Shown here piece by piece: positions 27,773 to 37,996 of a stretch of DNA of 64,000 nt. This stretch comes from Avibacterium paragallinarum. Lineage in GTDB: Bacteria > Pseudomonadota > Gammaproteobacteria > Enterobacterales > Pasteurellaceae. Both the position numbers and the translations under genes were made by a program. The notes below the pieces were generated by a model. It searched no databases, was not told where the DNA came from, and worked only from the letters and a program-made list of their open reading frames with translations. The DNA lies in contig NZ_UGHK01000002.1 of NCBI RefSeq assembly GCF_900450705.1, forward strand, positions 1,156,970-1,220,969. The letters are read 5' to 3'. Within the stretch, counting starts at the first letter, position 1, and each line of letters opens with the position of its first letter.

Positions 27773-29103
27773 TGCGTTCCATAAAAGCAAGGCTCAGTTT
27801 CAGCTTGATTTTGACCGTTGTCATTGTTGCGATTTTAGGCAGCGGTTGGGCGTTTTACGATACCTATTACCAAACTCATAAACTGCAAGATGAAATGCTC
27901 AAACAAATTTCGAGCTACATCTCACCGCACTTTGTACACGAAGAAAAATACAATGAAAACGGCATCGCGGTTTACTTTATTGCAAAGGATAAACCTACGG
28001 ATCAGCTCAAATTGCCCGAAAATCCACAAAATGATTTTTACACCTTCGCACGAAAAAAAGGGCATTATGCAGTATTGAATAACAAAAAAAATTCCTTTCA
28101 TTATGACCTAAAAAACGCGGGCAAGTTGTATCGCGGCTATCTTCGCACCGTGCCGCAAGGCGTTATCGTGGTGCTACAAGAAAATGAATACCGCGAAGAT
28201 TTAGCCATTCACGCCGCACTGGCGAATTTTCTTCCCTTTATGCTGATTTTGCCCCTTATCGCCGTGCTGATTTATGTGATCACACGCCAAACAATGCAAC
28301 CCATCGAACGGCTTTCGCAAAAAGTGCTACAACGTTCTCAGCAAGATCTCACCCCCTTGCCGACAAACCATTTACCCAATGAAATTACGGGCTTCGTGTT
28401 GGCGATCAACCAATTTTTAGCACGCACGGATCGCTTCATTCAACAGCAAAAACGCTTTATCGCCGATGCCTCGCACGAATTGCGTAGCCCAATGACAGTG
28501 ATTTCCTTACAGGCGGAACGCCTCACTCAGCACCCGCTACCGACGGAAACCGTCCAGCAAGTAGCACAGCTCAACCAAAGCATTCAACGCAGTCGCCATC
28601 TTTTGGAGCAATTACTTTCCTTAGCTCGAATGCAAAACGGCGAAAAAACGCACCGCACTTTATGTGCCATTCAATCAGTATTTAGCCAAGTGATCGCCGA
28701 TTTATACCCCCTCGCCGAACAAAAACAACAAGATTTAGGCGTGGAGTCGCCCCAACCGATTTTCTTTCAAGGCAACGAAACGGAACTTTATCTTTTAATC
28801 AAAATCCTAGTGGATAACGCCATTCGCTACACGCCAACGGGCAGCCGCATTGACCTCTGGGCGGAAGACAGGGCAGAGCATTTAATTTTGAACGTGGAAG
28901 ACAACGGCAACGGCATACCTACAGCGGAACGCCAACGCGTGTTCGACCCGTTCTATCGCATACTTGGCTCAGACCAAATGGGATCAGGATTAGGGCTTGC
29001 CATCGCCCAGCAAATTGTCCAAAACTATGGCGGAAAAATTGAGCTACGCGACAGCCGCCACTTCCCAACGGGGCTATGGGTGCGAGTGAGCTTAGCGAAG
29101 TAA
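27772..29103 (+). CDS. Sensor histidine kinase (QseC/PmrB-like)
   Basis: 443-residue inner-membrane kinase. Membrane segments lie at about residues 10-31 and 148-170, flanking a periplasmic sensor domain of about 115 residues. A HAMP-like linker precedes the H box FIADASHELRSPMTVISLQ (histidine near residue 239). The catalytic domain has VDNAIRYTP, DNGNGIP and GSGLGLAIAQQIV. The PepSY protein upstream may act on the sensor domain. The signal is unknown. Confidence 0.93.
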   Translation: MRSIKARLSFSLILTVVIVAILGSGWAFYDTYYQTHKLQDEMLKQISSYISPHFVHEEKYNENGIAVYFIAKDKPTDQLKLPENPQNDFYTFARKKGHYAVLNNKKNSFHYDLKNAGKLYRGYLRTVPQGVIVVLQENEYREDLAIHAALANFLPFMLILPLIAVLIYVITRQTMQPIERLSQKVLQRSQQDLTPLPTNHLPNEITGFVLAINQFLARTDRFIQQQKRFIADASHELRSPMTVISLQAERLTQHPLPTETVQQVAQLNQSIQRSRHLLEQLLSLARMQNGEKTHRTLCAIQSVFSQVIADLYPLAEQKQQDLGVESPQPIFFQGNETELYLLIKILVDNAIRYTPTGSRIDLWAEDRAEHLILNVEDNGNGIPTAERQRVFDPFYRILGSDQMGSGLGLAIAQQIVQNYGGKIELRDSRHFPTGLWVRVSLAK

Positions 29104-29137
29104 CACTGTAAAAAAGTGAAAGAAGTTTAGCGATATA

Positions 29138-29169
29138 CTAATTTTGTGCTAATTTTTCTTTTGTATGAT
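29138..29169 (+). promoter_or_regulatory. Second CTAATT-N5-CTAATT promoter
   Basis: CTAATT at 29138-29143 and 29149-29154, then a -10 TATGAT at 29164-29169, nine bases after the second box, exactly as at 26410-26441. It should drive the structured leader and small membrane gene that follow, placing them in the same regulon as the two-component system. Confidence 0.62.
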
Positions 29170-29176
29170 GAGGGCA

Positions 29177-29310
29177 ATGAAAAACGTATCGCAAAAGGCA
29201 TTTCACGTTCAACCGCATTAAGCCGAAAACGTACAAAAAGTACGGCAAGGCGAACTGCGTATGAAATGAAAACCAGCCCGCGAGCTTTTAACCCCTAACA
29301 TTTTAAAGAG
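29177..29310 (+). ncRNA. Structured 5' leader with a 14-codon open frame
   Basis: About 140 nt between the promoter and the next gene. CATTTCA (29199-29205) pairs with TGAAATG (29262-29268), GTTC (29207-29210) with GAAC (29252-29255), and an inner GTAC/GTAC hairpin is closed by GCC/GGC. Together they make one long stem-loop. A short frame ATG-TAA (29177-29221, MKNVSQKAFHVQPH) follows a GAGGG sequence, but the predicted transcript start is so close that it may be leaderless or untranslated. Regulatory role inferred; no known riboswitch recognised. Confidence 0.45.
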
Positions 29311-29319
29311 GACAAATTT

Positions 29320-29523
29320 ATGTTGCACAATTTCATCACCTTTTTACAAAACTTTTTATTAGCCGCCATTGACTTTGCCGTAATGGGAAGCCTCGTATTA
29401 TTTACCCTATCCGCCTTCTGCATCAGCTCCTTAGGCTTCGTATTCGCCACCCTACTTGCACGCGGAAAAGACGACAATATTATTGACATAAAAGCCGAAC
29501 GCGTGTGGTTTGGGGAAAAATAA
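29320..29523 (+). CDS. Small membrane protein of unknown function
   Basis: 67 residues with an AGAGGA ribosome site. Residues about 10-47 are hydrophobic and could form one or two membrane spans. The charged tail contains ARGKDDNIIDIKAERVWFGE. Not recognised. Its promoter carries the same boxes as the upstream two-component operon, so it may be a target or feedback partner of that system. Confidence 0.7.
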   Translation: MLHNFITFLQNFLLAAIDFAVMGSLVLFTLSAFCISSLGFVFATLLARGKDDNIIDIKAERVWFGEK

Positions 29524-29593
29524 GAAACCTTACTGATATAGCAAGGTTCTTATTGATATATTATTTAAAAGATTATTACAAGCTAAAATAATT

Positions 29594-30970
29594 TTATGAT
29601 CTCAACCGCACTTTCGCTTCAGCAATGGCTTCGGCGACCCGTTGTGGGGATACGCCGCCTTTGGCACAGCGTTTGTCGAGGCAGGATTGGAGGGAGAGAA
29701 TGGCGTAAATATCGTCGCCTACAACGTCGCTAAATTGGCGGAATTCTTCTAGGCTGAGATCTTCTAACCCTTTATGCACGCTGATGGCATATACCACGGT
29801 TTCACCAACGATATGGTGTGAATCACGGAATGGCACGCCTTTGGCAACTAAGTAATCCGCAAGTTCGGTGGCATTGGAATAGCCTTTCAATGCCGCTTCA
29901 CGGGTGCGATCCACATTCACTTTAATATCATCTAACACGAAAGTCGCCATATCTAAGCAGTCTTGCCAAGTGTCCAACGCATCGAAGATCCCTTCTTTAT
30001 CTTCTTGCATATCTTTATTGTAGGCGAGTGGCAAGCCTTTGACGGTCATCAACATTCCTGTTAATGCCCCCACCACACGCCCCGCTTTACCGCGGATTAA
30101 TTCGCACGCATCAGGGTTTTTCTTCTGAGGCATTAATGATGAACCCGAGGTTACGCGATCGGAAAGCTCGACAAAATCCGCTTCGCCACTATTGAAAATG
30201 ATCATATCTTCCGCAAAGCGGGAAAGGTGAGCCATACTCAACGAGGCGGTGGAGAGCAATTCGATAATGTGATCGCGATCGGATACGCTGTCTAAACTGT
30301 TACGGGTAGCACTGGCAAAGCCGAGATCTTGGGCGAGGGCTTCGCGATCAATTGCATAAGCCGTTCCCGCTAACGCACCGCTACCGAGTGGGCAAGTGTT
30401 CATTCGTTGATAGGCATCGCTAAGACGTGAATAATCGCGATCGAGCATTTCCACATAAGCCATACACCAATGGGCAAAAGTGATGGGCTGGGCACGTTGC
30501 AAGTGGGTGTAGCCCGGCATTACGGCGTGTTGGTTGTTTTCCGCTGTTTCAACGAGTTTGCGTTGCAACGCACGAATGGAATATTGCAATTCCGTTACAC
30601 GCTGTTTGCACCACATTTTGATGTCGAGTGCCACTTGGTCGTTACGGCTTCGCCCCGTGTGCAGTTTTTTACCAAGATTGCCTACTTTATTGATGAGCTT
30701 ACTTTCTACCCAGCTGTGAATATCTTCCGCGTCATCTTGTAAAATCCCTGTTAAATTTGACCGCACTTCGATCAGCAATTCATTCAAGGCTTGTTCTAAT
30801 TGTTGTTGCTCTGCTTTTGTTAATACGCCGACGCTCACCAAGGCTTTTGACCAGCCGATCGAGCCTTCAATATCTTGCTCAGCAAGGCGATAGTCAAAAC
30901 GTAATGAATCATTAAAATCTTTAAACCGTTTATCTGCGGCTTGTGTGAAGCGTCCACCCCAAAGTGCCAT
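29594..30970 (-). CDS. argH: Argininosuccinate lyase
   Basis: Final step of arginine synthesis: argininosuccinate to arginine and fumarate. 458 residues. The superfamily signature is [12 protein letters not shown] (near residue 278, flexible catalytic serine loop), and the N-terminal part has [20 protein letters not shown]. It lies downstream of argB and argC on the same strand, 68 bases after argB, consistent with an argCBH operon. Confidence 0.97.
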   Translation of the reverse strand: MALWGGRFTQAADKRFKDFNDSLRFDYRLAEQDIEGSIGWSKALVSVGVLTKAEQQQLEQALNELLIEVRSNLTGILQDDAEDIHSWVESKLINKVGNLGKKLHTGRSRNDQVALDIKMWCKQRVTELQYSIRALQRKLVETAENNQHAVMPGYTHLQRAQPITFAHWCMAYVEMLDRDYSRLSDAYQRMNTCPLGSGALAGTAYAIDREALAQDLGFASATRNSLDSVSDRDHIIELLSTASLSMAHLSRFAEDMIIFNSGEADFVELSDRVTSGSSLMPQKKNPDACELIRGKAGRVVGALTGMLMTVKGLPLAYNKDMQEDKEGIFDALDTWQDCLDMATFVLDDIKVNVDRTREAALKGYSNATELADYLVAKGVPFRDSHHIVGETVVYAISVHKGLEDLSLEEFRQFSDVVGDDIYAILSLQSCLDKRCAKGGVSPQRVAEAIAEAKVRLRS

Positions 30971-31038
30971 AGTTTTTCCTTATTTTTGCTTTTATGGTTA
31001 AAAATGTAGAATGGCTGCCATTCTACAAGGGTTTATTA

Positions 31039-31821
31039 TCAAGGTAAAATTCTTGTGCCGATTATCTCACCAGCAAAAAGTGCGGTCAATTTTTCTGGGT
31101 ATTTCCAGTTGGCAATATCCACGCCCGTATTGAGTATTTTAGCTGCATCTAGGGCAGCATTGACTTTAACAATCATTCCGTCTGTGATGACACCTTGCTG
31201 AATAAGCTGGCTGATTTGCTCGCTGTTGAGCTGTTCCAATCGCTGTTTGTTTTCGTCTAGCACGCCGTCCACATCAGAGAGCATTACCAAATCCCCTTGA
31301 ATTAAAGCGGCGATGGCAGTGGCTGCTTGATCCGCATTCACATTCATTAAGCGACCTTGCTCGTCCACTGCGATAGAGCTGATAATCGGCAAAAATGCCT
31401 CGCTGAGCAAATGGTGCAGTAACTCAGGTTTGTTTGGCACAACATTGGCGACGTGCCCCAGCTCTACATCAAATTGATGGGCTTTGGTGAGCTTACCGTC
31501 CGCAAGGCAAAGCCCGACAGGGTTTAGGTTAAACTTCGCCGCTTGTGCCACTAAGGTTTTATTGGCGATCCCCGCAAGGGCAGCAACTATGATGTCAATT
31601 TGATTTTCAGGGGTAACCCGCAAGCCATTTTTCTTTTTCACTGGTAAATCAAGGCGTTGCATTAATTCATCAACCACACAGCCACCACCGTGTACGATCA
31701 ACAGCGGGCGAGCAAAATGTTGCTGATACTCCGCAAGGGCGGTAAATAAATTTTCCATTGCCTGCGGGGTATCCAACAGCACGCCGCCTAATTTAATGAC
31801 TAAGGGTTTCATTGTTTTCAT
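31039..31821 (-). CDS. argB: Acetylglutamate kinase
   Basis: Second step of arginine synthesis, phosphorylating N-acetylglutamate. 260 residues. The N-terminal KLGGVLLD loop, [15 protein letters not shown], and the C-terminal [13 protein letters not shown] and [14 protein letters not shown] segments closely follow E. coli ArgB. The start may be three codons downstream ([10 protein letters not shown]). Middle gene of argCBH, 14 bases after argC. Confidence 0.96.
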   Translation of the reverse strand: MKTMKPLVIKLGGVLLDTPQAMENLFTALAEYQQHFARPLLIVHGGGCVVDELMQRLDLPVKKKNGLRVTPENQIDIIVAALAGIANKTLVAQAAKFNLNPVGLCLADGKLTKAHQFDVELGHVANVVPNKPELLHHLLSEAFLPIISSIAVDEQGRLMNVNADQAATAIAALIQGDLVMLSDVDGVLDENKQRLEQLNSEQISQLIQQGVITDGMIVKVNAALDAAKILNTGVDIANWKYPEKLTALFAGEIIGTRILP

Positions 31822-31835
31822 TTCGCGTTATTCCT

Positions 31836-32843
31836 TTAAATTAATCCTAAACTCTCTGCGAAGCCATAACGAATATTTGCACATTGCACCGCCTGTGCCG
31901 CCGCGCCTTTGAGCAAATTATCTTCCGCACCCACAATAATAATATAGCCATTTTTAACCGCAAAACCAATGTCGCAATAAGGGGTGAACTCCACCGCTTT
32001 AATGCTCGGCAAGCCTTGCTCATAAACACGCACAAGGGGCTTGTTAGCATAATATTGCTGATATGCCTCGCGGATTTGTTGCTCGCTCACGCCGTCTTTC
32101 AGTTTGGCGGTAATGGTGGCTAAAATTCCCCGTTTAAAATTGCCAAGGTGTGGGGTGAAAATCACCTCTGTGCCTAAATGGGTGGCGATTTCGGGCTGAT
32201 GACGGTGATTAAACACGCCGTAAGCATTCAGGCTCACCTCGCAAAAACTGTTGGTTAGGGAGGCTTTACGCCCCGCACCGCTCACGCCACTCACTGCATT
32301 GATGATCGGTAACTGATTGAGATCCAACAAATGATTTTCAATTAACGGCTTTAAGCTCAGTTGCGACACGGTAGGGTAACAGCCTGCCACGGCGACTAAA
32401 TCGGTTTGTGCAATGGCGGCAGCGTTCCATTCTGCCAAGCCATATACCGCTTGCTTTAATAACTCAGGGTAGCGATGTTCAAAGCCGTAATATTGCGGAT
32501 AAAACTCAGGGCAATTAACACGAAAAGCCCCTGATAAATCAAACACTTTGCAATCATTTTGCAAAAAAATCGGGGCGAGATCGTGGCTTACCTCGTGAGC
32601 AGTGGCAAAGAAAACCAGATCATTTTCTTGTGCCAGCGAAGTTAAATCTTCCCCCAAAGGTTGCAAGGGTAAATCCACAACCTGCTTCAGTTGGGGATAA
32701 ATCGCAGAAATCGCCTTATGAGCATCTTGGCTCTGAGCCGAAACATACAAGCCGTTAAGCTGAAAGTGCGGGTGCAAGTGAAGAATGCGAGCCAATTCCG
32801 CCCCCGTGTAACCGCTCGCCCCAATAATAATTGCTTTTTGCAT
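31836..32843 (-). CDS. argC: N-acetyl-gamma-glutamyl-phosphate reductase
   Basis: Third step of arginine synthesis, NADPH-dependent reduction. 335 residues. The Rossmann motif is [15 protein letters not shown] at the N-terminus and the catalytic cysteine is in [13 protein letters not shown] (near residue 154). First gene of argCBH, diverging from argE across a 114-base region with paired ArgR-type boxes. Confidence 0.96.
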   Translation of the reverse strand: MQKAIIIGASGYTGAELARILHLHPHFQLNGLYVSAQSQDAHKAISAIYPQLKQVVDLPLQPLGEDLTSLAQENDLVFFATAHEVSHDLAPIFLQNDCKVFDLSGAFRVNCPEFYPQYYGFEHRYPELLKQAVYGLAEWNAAAIAQTDLVAVAGCYPTVSQLSLKPLIENHLLDLNQLPIINAVSGVSGAGRKASLTNSFCEVSLNAYGVFNHRHQPEIATHLGTEVIFTPHLGNFKRGILATITAKLKDGVSEQQIREAYQQYYANKPLVRVYEQGLPSIKAVEFTPYCDIGFAVKNGYIIIVGAEDNLLKGAAAQAVQCANIRYGFAESLGLI

Positions 32844-32882
32844 AGCTAAATGTGCCTTATACTGAACAAAATAAACCGAATA

Positions 32883-32922
32883 ATTTGATTAATTATGCTA
32901 TTATTGTGCATAATTAATCACA
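32883..32922. promoter_or_regulatory. Tandem ArgR (ARG box) operator between argC and argE
   Basis: TGATTAATTATGC (32886-32898) and GCATAATTAATCA (32908-32920) are perfect inverted copies. Each resembles an ARG box, and their centres are 22 bases apart, close to the spacing of paired ARG boxes. The position between divergent arg genes supports repression by ArgR with arginine. Confidence 0.75.
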
Positions 32923-32957
32923 AGGCAACTTAAATTTCACTGCATAAGGAAAAATGA

Positions 32958-34109
32958 ATGAAAAAACGACCGCACTTTATGGAAATGTATTCCCAGCTCA
33001 TCGCCTTACCTACCATTAGTAGTGTTGAAGCAGAATATGATCAAACCAACAAAACCCTGATTGATCTGCTTGCCACTTGGCTGGCGGATCTTGGCTTTAA
33101 CATCAACATTATGCCTGTTGAAGGAAGCCGAAAAAAATTCAATTTATTAGCCACTTATGGCGAAGGTGAGGGCGGTTTGTTGCTGGCGGGGCATACCGAC
33201 ACCGTCCCCTTTGATGAAGGGCGTTGGACATTCGATCCTTTCAAACTCACAGAAAAAGACGGCAAATTTTACGGTTTAGGCACGGCAGATATGAAAGGTT
33301 TTTTTGCTTTCGTACTGGAAACCTTGCACAACCTTGATCTCAGCAAACTCAACAAGCCGTTGCGAATACTCGCCACCGCCGATGAAGAAACCACCTTGCT
33401 CGGGGCAAGAGTATTCAGCCAGCACAGCCATATTCGCCCAGATTGTGCCATTATTGGCGAGCCAACTTCCTTAAAACCCGTGCGTGCGCATAAGGGACAT
33501 ATCGGACAAGCGGTGCGAATTATGGGAAAAACGGGGCATTCGAGCGATCCTGATCGTGGCGTGAATGCCATTGAATTAATGCACGAAGCCACAGGCTATT
33601 TAATGGAAATGCGTAATGAGTTAAAGGAAAAATATCATCATTCTGCCTTTGCCATTCCTTATCCCACAATGAATTTTGGCGCAATCCACGGCGGTGATGC
33701 GGTAAACCGTATTTGTGCCTGTTGCGAACTGCATTTTGATATTCGCCCTCTACCGCAAATGCGATTAGAGGATCTCAACGAAATGCTACAAGAAAAATTG
33801 CGTCCGATGTTTGAAAAATGGGGCGATCTGATTTCCATTCGCAATCTACACGAACCCACCCCCGGCTATGAATGCGAACATTCCGCCCAAGTGGTGCAAG
33901 TGGTGGAAAAATTGTTGGGTGAAAAATGTGAAGCAGTCAATTACTGCACCGAAGCCCCATTCATTCAACAGCTTTGTCCAACCTTGGTACTCGGCCCTGG
34001 CTCAATCGAACAAGCCCACCAGCCCGATGAATACCTAAGTGCCGAATTTATCCAACCCTCTCATCAATTATTGCAGAAATTGATTCAGCATTTTTGTGTT
34101 GAAAGCTAG
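32958..34109 (+). CDS. argE: Acetylornithine deacetylase
   Basis: M20-family metallohydrolase that releases ornithine from N-acetylornithine. 383 residues, the same as E. coli. Metal ligands lie in [41 protein letters not shown] and near the C-terminus in [20 protein letters not shown] is embedded in the first codons (residues KKRPHF), but alignment with E. coli ArgE supports the start at 32958. Divergent from argCBH. Confidence 0.96.
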   Translation: MKKRPHFMEMYSQLIALPTISSVEAEYDQTNKTLIDLLATWLADLGFNINIMPVEGSRKKFNLLATYGEGEGGLLLAGHTDTVPFDEGRWTFDPFKLTEKDGKFYGLGTADMKGFFAFVLETLHNLDLSKLNKPLRILATADEETTLLGARVFSQHSHIRPDCAIIGEPTSLKPVRAHKGHIGQAVRIMGKTGHSSDPDRGVNAIELMHEATGYLMEMRNELKEKYHHSAFAIPYPTMNFGAIHGGDAVNRICACCELHFDIRPLPQMRLEDLNEMLQEKLRPMFEKWGDLISIRNLHEPTPGYECEHSAQVVQVVEKLLGEKCEAVNYCTEAPFIQQLCPTLVLGPGSIEQAHQPDEYLSAEFIQPSHQLLQKLIQHFCVES

Positions 34110-34622
34110 AGAATTATCTATTGTTAAATAAAGAGCAAGAATTAGTAACCAATTATTTATAGTGAATTTATTTGAGAAAATATTGATTTTGAGGCATAGA
34201 AAATAAAACGGTATAGGGAATTTAACATCATTTATTTACTAGAGTTTTGCAGCCTAGAATGATATTAACATATCGAAAACGCTATAAAGTGGACTATTTT
34301 CTAGTGCGTGATTTTAGACACTGTGGCATATTGCTACTAAAAATCTGATATGGCAGACAAAATGGTTATTTTTTAAGAGTCTATGTTTCTATTCCTCCAT
34401 CAGTCCTGGCAAAAAGGAACAAATGAAAATTCAAATGGTTTACTGAGGGAGTATTTTCCGAAAAGATGTTACGCCATTTTCGGAAGCTAACTAGAAAACC
34501 CCCTATGAAGTTTATTTTGATAAAGCGTTGTTGTTAGTTTGACAATTCAAGCATTATTAAATTAGGCACTAAAATCATTAATCAATATGAAGAAAATGAA
34601 CGATAATAAATGATCAGATATT
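34110..34622. other. AT-rich stretch without recognisable genes
   Basis: About 510 bases after argE with no frame of usable length, no RNA structure I can name and no USS. It may be degraded DNA that lay downstream of the tRNA-Ala gene before prophage decay. Confidence 0.5.
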
Positions 34623-34650
34623 AAAAAAGCCTTGATTTACAAGGCTTCTT
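34623..34650 (-). terminator. Terminator downstream of the tRNA-Ala fragment
   Basis: On the minus strand AAGCCTTG pairs with CAAGGCTT across a short loop and is followed by a T run. It lies 43 bases beyond the CCA end of the tRNA fragment and is probably the original tRNA terminator. Confidence 0.8.
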
Positions 34651-34692
34651 AAACTGTTTTGAATTAGTATGAACTACTATGAATTATGAAAT

Positions 34693-34737
34693 TGGTGGAG
34701 ATAATCGGGATCGAACCGACGACCTCTTGAATGCCAT
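34693..34737 (-). tRNA. 3' fragment of tRNA-Ala(GGC), phage attachment site
   Basis: Read on the minus strand, the 45 bases run from the anticodon loop (ATGGCAT) through the variable and T arms (GGTTCGATCCC) to the acceptor end TATCTCCACCA. The 5' half of a tRNA is absent: the matching D arm and acceptor strand are not found upstream. Breakage in the anticodon loop is typical of tyrosine-integrase attachment sites. The match to alanine GGC tRNA is by memory of E. coli alaW/alaX. Confidence 0.75.
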
Positions 34738-34980
34738 ATTTGTCTATTATTATAAAATACTTTATAAAACAATGCCTTACATCTCTTGTTTGATTTTTTA
34801 TTGCTGTAGTACGCCGTTGTTTGTGGTTATATAACAAGTATCACTGGCACAAAATTGACACAAAACAATTATCAATATTTCCCACCTTTTTATATCTATT
34901 TCGTCAAATTTACGTCAAACTAAAACCCTTTCTCCACACAACATTCTTTTCTCGTTATATTTAACATTACTTAAACAAAA

Positions 34981-35006
34981 AAAACGAGAGCCATCGCCCT
35001 CGTTTT
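34981..35006 (-). terminator. Terminator of the phage tail operon
   Basis: AAAACGAG and CTCGTTTT arms with inner GC pairs; on the minus strand the stem is followed by a run of T. It is placed just after the last tail gene. Confidence 0.85.
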
Positions 35007-35022
35007 ATTCCCAGCTTAGGTT

Positions 35023-35295
35023 TCAGTGATGAGCGGTAAAATCCTCCGGATATTGCCTGCGTTTCACCTCGCTTTCATAGGCGGTTTTGCAATGGTCTTT
35101 GTCGAAAAACAGCCCATTTACCAGCCGAAACCAAAACCGCCAGCGGGCTTTGGGCTTGCTCTCTAACACGGCTCGGCGGTAACAACGGCTGGAAAAGGTT
35201 TCATCTGCCCCACCGCCCGTTAAGGCGTTGCAAAGTTGGTCGAGGGCAATCAAAACGTGATAGCCCCACGTTTTAAATGGATTTTTCTTGCTCAT
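35023..35295 (-). CDS. Phage protein of unknown function
   Basis: 90 residues from the ATG at 35295 (MSKKNPFKTWGYHVLIALDQ); an upstream ATG at 35340 lies in the preceding gene. It ends with a conserved-looking tail HCKTAYESEVKRRQYPEDF. Similar short proteins sit at the end of tail-fibre operons in Pasteurellaceae prophages, to my recollection. It overlaps the upstream gene by 23 bases. Function unknown. Confidence 0.65.
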   Translation of the reverse strand: MSKKNPFKTWGYHVLIALDQLCNALTGGGADETFSSRCYRRAVLESKPKARWRFWFRLVNGLFFDKDHCKTAYESEVKRRQYPEDFTAHH

Positions 35296-35926
35296 TTTGG
35301 TATTCCTCATAGGTTTGCGACCAGCCGATTGACCAGTCATATTCAGTTGGATTTTCTTCCGCCTCTAATAGCACTTTGTGCATATAGGCGTTCTCAAACA
35401 TTTTTTCTTTGAGCGTTTTCGCCGCGTTCCACACCGCTTTGAATTTGTCAAAATCTAACGGTTGAGCGGTGTTATCCGCACAAATCAGGGTGAAAATACG
35501 TGGCTCGCCGTTTTCTTCCGTTTTGCCGTTTAAGTCAAAATCCGCTTTGATTTCTACCAAGGTGGCACGCCCTTTTTCATCTGTATCCATCCATTTGCCG
35601 ATTTCTGGCACATACACACCCCCATCAACACAGTTATTTCTTTTGGCATTAATTTTTGACCGCACTTGATTTCGCTGTTCGCTGAGCCGCTCCCCTTGTC
35701 TTGCCTCATCCATCACCCATTTTCCCCCTTGCAATCTGTGATAAGGGCTTGGCTGGGGCTCAATCAAAACGGGATAGCCCCGCTCATCGGGGATAATCTG
35801 TTTTCCCTCACTTTGCCCGATAAGTAAAGTGCGGTAGGTTTCTTCGCTAATTTCTACTGAACCCTCGGGGATAACATGTATCCCCGCTAGGAAAAAACCT
35901 TGTGTGAGTCTGTTAAAAAAATACAT
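35273..35926 (-). CDS. Phage protein with DUF4376-like region, tail-fibre-assembly type
   Basis: 217 residues. The N-terminal 70 residues resemble tail-fibre assembly proteins (IPEGSVEISEETYRTLLIGQ). The middle part (SKINAKRNNCVDGGVYVPEI, then IKADFDLNGKTEENG) fits the DUF4376 family often fused to such chaperones. It directly follows the tail fibre gene (9 bases). The role as fibre chaperone is inferred from position. Confidence 0.72.
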   Translation of the reverse strand: MYFFNRLTQGFFLAGIHVIPEGSVEISEETYRTLLIGQSEGKQIIPDERGYPVLIEPQPSPYHRLQGGKWVMDEARQGERLSEQRNQVRSKINAKRNNCVDGGVYVPEIGKWMDTDEKGRATLVEIKADFDLNGKTEENGEPRIFTLICADNTAQPLDFDKFKAVWNAAKTLKEKMFENAYMHKVLLEAEENPTEYDWSIGWSQTYEEYQNEQEKSI

Positions 35927-35935
35927 TGTTCCCCC

Positions 35936-37987
35936 TTAATAACCTATTGCTAAAAACATCGTGTCATTTCGCTGGCTGACTACCTCAAAACCACTATTAT
36001 CCATCTGTCCACGGCTTTGTACGGTACTTGTGTAGCTCCACATCTTAGTAAACTCTGTGAGTCCAATAAAAAATACTTGATTAGGAAAGGTTATTGGAAA
36101 TGTTACTCGCCGTTGTGTGGTTGCTTCCCACCCTGCTCTAAACTTACCCCATTGAATAATTAATCCATTGGGCAATTTGCTCCAGCCATTTTCTGTAAAC
36201 TGTTGGCTAAAAAGATTGTTAAGGTATTGCTCTACGCTTCGTTCAAAATCCGTTATTTCACTCACCCTATGCGTATGTAACACGTCCGCTTTTTTTGCCT
36301 TCACTTCTTGAATATCTTGTGCCAATCTACTTGCATCAAGTTGCCCAGCATTAGCAATCTCTCCAAACGCCTTAATCCAAAACTGCACCCCATCGAGCGT
36401 GTTTTGTGCTTTAATGCAGAGTTTGAGAACAAGGGATTTCGGGCGCGTTTCTTCCGCAGTTCGCGTATCTTTCTCTGTCGTATCCTTCGTAGAAGCAAGG
36501 TAGGTTTTTGCCCTTGCCCCATCGGCGACCGCCACGTTGTTCGCCTGCACCCTGCCTTTTTGTGCGGGCTTAAACGCACCCGGCACTACATTGGTGGTAT
36601 CACTATCATGAATGACGATAGTGATACCTTTCTCGGCTTGATAATCGCCCCCGGCTTCGGTAGGAATATAGTGAAAGTGGTCTTGAAGGGCGTCTTGTTG
36701 CACCTCACCCACCGCAAGCAATGCCCCCGCGTTACGAATAAAGCGGTCTTTCGCTTTCGGCACGGCAGAAAGGCTGCCATATTTCGCCACAAGATGGCGA
36801 TACAGTTCGGGATAAGCCTGTTCGCTAACTTGCTCTTCAATGTCATCAAAGGCAATCCAGCCTTCGGGGATATTGTCGGTGGCAAAATAGGCGGTCATAC
36901 CCACATCTGAGCGACGTAAATCAGGCAGTTTGTTGCTATTGCCTAACGCTCGATATAAATCGGGGTAAGTGCTACTGCCAAAGGTTGAGCCATCAGCTAG
37001 TAAAAAGCCTTGTGGGTGAGTAATGGCGCGCGGAAAAGCCAGCACTGCGCCCACTGGCAAGCTATCTCCACCAACGCGCACCCACTCGCTCCAACCGCCA
37101 CCACTGCGCCGATTGCGAGCATAGTAGATTTGCTTATCGTGCGTCACATACTCCTGCATCACGCCATACGCCGAGGGCTTAACCGTCAATGCCCCCGCGC
37201 GCGCCTCAGGATAATGACGCGCACTTGTGGCCAGATTATCATGCACTTGCCCGTAAATCCCCACGGTGGTGAGTTGATTAAGGTCTTGTGTACCTAGATT
37301 AGCCTGTACCTTAAAATCTTTGATGCCATAGCCGGCAAGGGTGGTTGCTGGGGATTGTTTAGATTGAGCGAAAGTATAAGCACTATCTGCTCTATTTTTT
37401 GCTTCAACACCTTTGTCATAGGCGGTTTTAACGGCGTTGCTCGTTGCCACGGTGTCGCTACTTGCCGAATTAATTGCATTAGATTTTTTGCTGTTGGGGA
37501 TATAGTTACTCAGATTGCGGGTTAAGGCATCAATCAGCCCTTTCAACGTTTTCCCTGCTTTGGCGGTGAGCCCTAGGGTTTCACTATCGCTGTCTAACGC
37601 ATTAGTAAGCTGTACAATGCCTAGCTGGGTTAGACTGGCTTTTGAAATTGAATGGGTATGCCCTGTTTTATCCACAAAATCCACGGTTTCAGCGTTGATC
37701 GCTTTTGGGGTGCTGTGTCCTTTAGCGATCTTCAAAATGGCATTAAGTAACGCATTGATATTGTCTTCTGTGGGTTCGATGCCCGCATTTTCCATTACAG
37801 CTTTGAGCTGTTTAAAAAGCCACTGATCTTTTTTGTCGTTCATCTGCTGAACGTAGTTAAAATCTTGTACTGTTGGCGTATCATCGCCTAAATGTGCCCA
37901 ACCTGCTTCATAGTTGGTTTGTGAAAAATCGGTGGTATCGCCATTTTTCGCCCAAACAATTATTTTAAATAAATCCAGTAATTTCAT
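35936..37987 (-). CDS. Phage tail fibre protein with collar domains
   Basis: 683 residues. The N-terminal segment (MKLLDLFKIIVWAKNGDTTD) resembles the baseplate-attachment part of Haemophilus phage fibres. Two tail-collar-type motifs follow: GAVLAFPRAITHPQGFLLAD near residue 311 and IPEGWIAFDDIEEQ near residue 373. The C-terminal part (LPNGLIIQWGKFRAG) matches the receptor-binding domain of gp53-like fibres. It sets host range in an active phage; here it is probably silent cargo. No frameshift. Confidence 0.86.
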   Translation of the reverse strand: MKLLDLFKIIVWAKNGDTTDFSQTNYEAGWAHLGDDTPTVQDFNYVQQMNDKKDQWLFKQLKAVMENAGIEPTEDNINALLNAILKIAKGHSTPKAINAETVDFVDKTGHTHSISKASLTQLGIVQLTNALDSDSETLGLTAKAGKTLKGLIDALTRNLSNYIPNSKKSNAINSASSDTVATSNAVKTAYDKGVEAKNRADSAYTFAQSKQSPATTLAGYGIKDFKVQANLGTQDLNQLTTVGIYGQVHDNLATSARHYPEARAGALTVKPSAYGVMQEYVTHDKQIYYARNRRSGGGWSEWVRVGGDSLPVGAVLAFPRAITHPQGFLLADGSTFGSSTYPDLYRALGNSNKLPDLRRSDVGMTAYFATDNIPEGWIAFDDIEEQVSEQAYPELYRHLVAKYGSLSAVPKAKDRFIRNAGALLAVGEVQQDALQDHFHYIPTEAGGDYQAEKGITIVIHDSDTTNVVPGAFKPAQKGRVQANNVAVADGARAKTYLASTKDTTEKDTRTAEETRPKSLVLKLCIKAQNTLDGVQFWIKAFGEIANAGQLDASRLAQDIQEVKAKKADVLHTHRVSEITDFERSVEQYLNNLFSQQFTENGWSKLPNGLIIQWGKFRAGWEATTQRRVTFPITFPNQVFFIGLTEFTKMWSYTSTVQSRGQMDNSGFEVVSQRNDTMFLAIGY

Positions 37988-37996
37988 TGCTTGTCC

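Noticed and set aside
36308..36910. 200-codon open frame opposite the tail fibre gene
   Set aside because: Its composition follows the antisense of the fibre gene and it has no ribosome site or recognisable motif.
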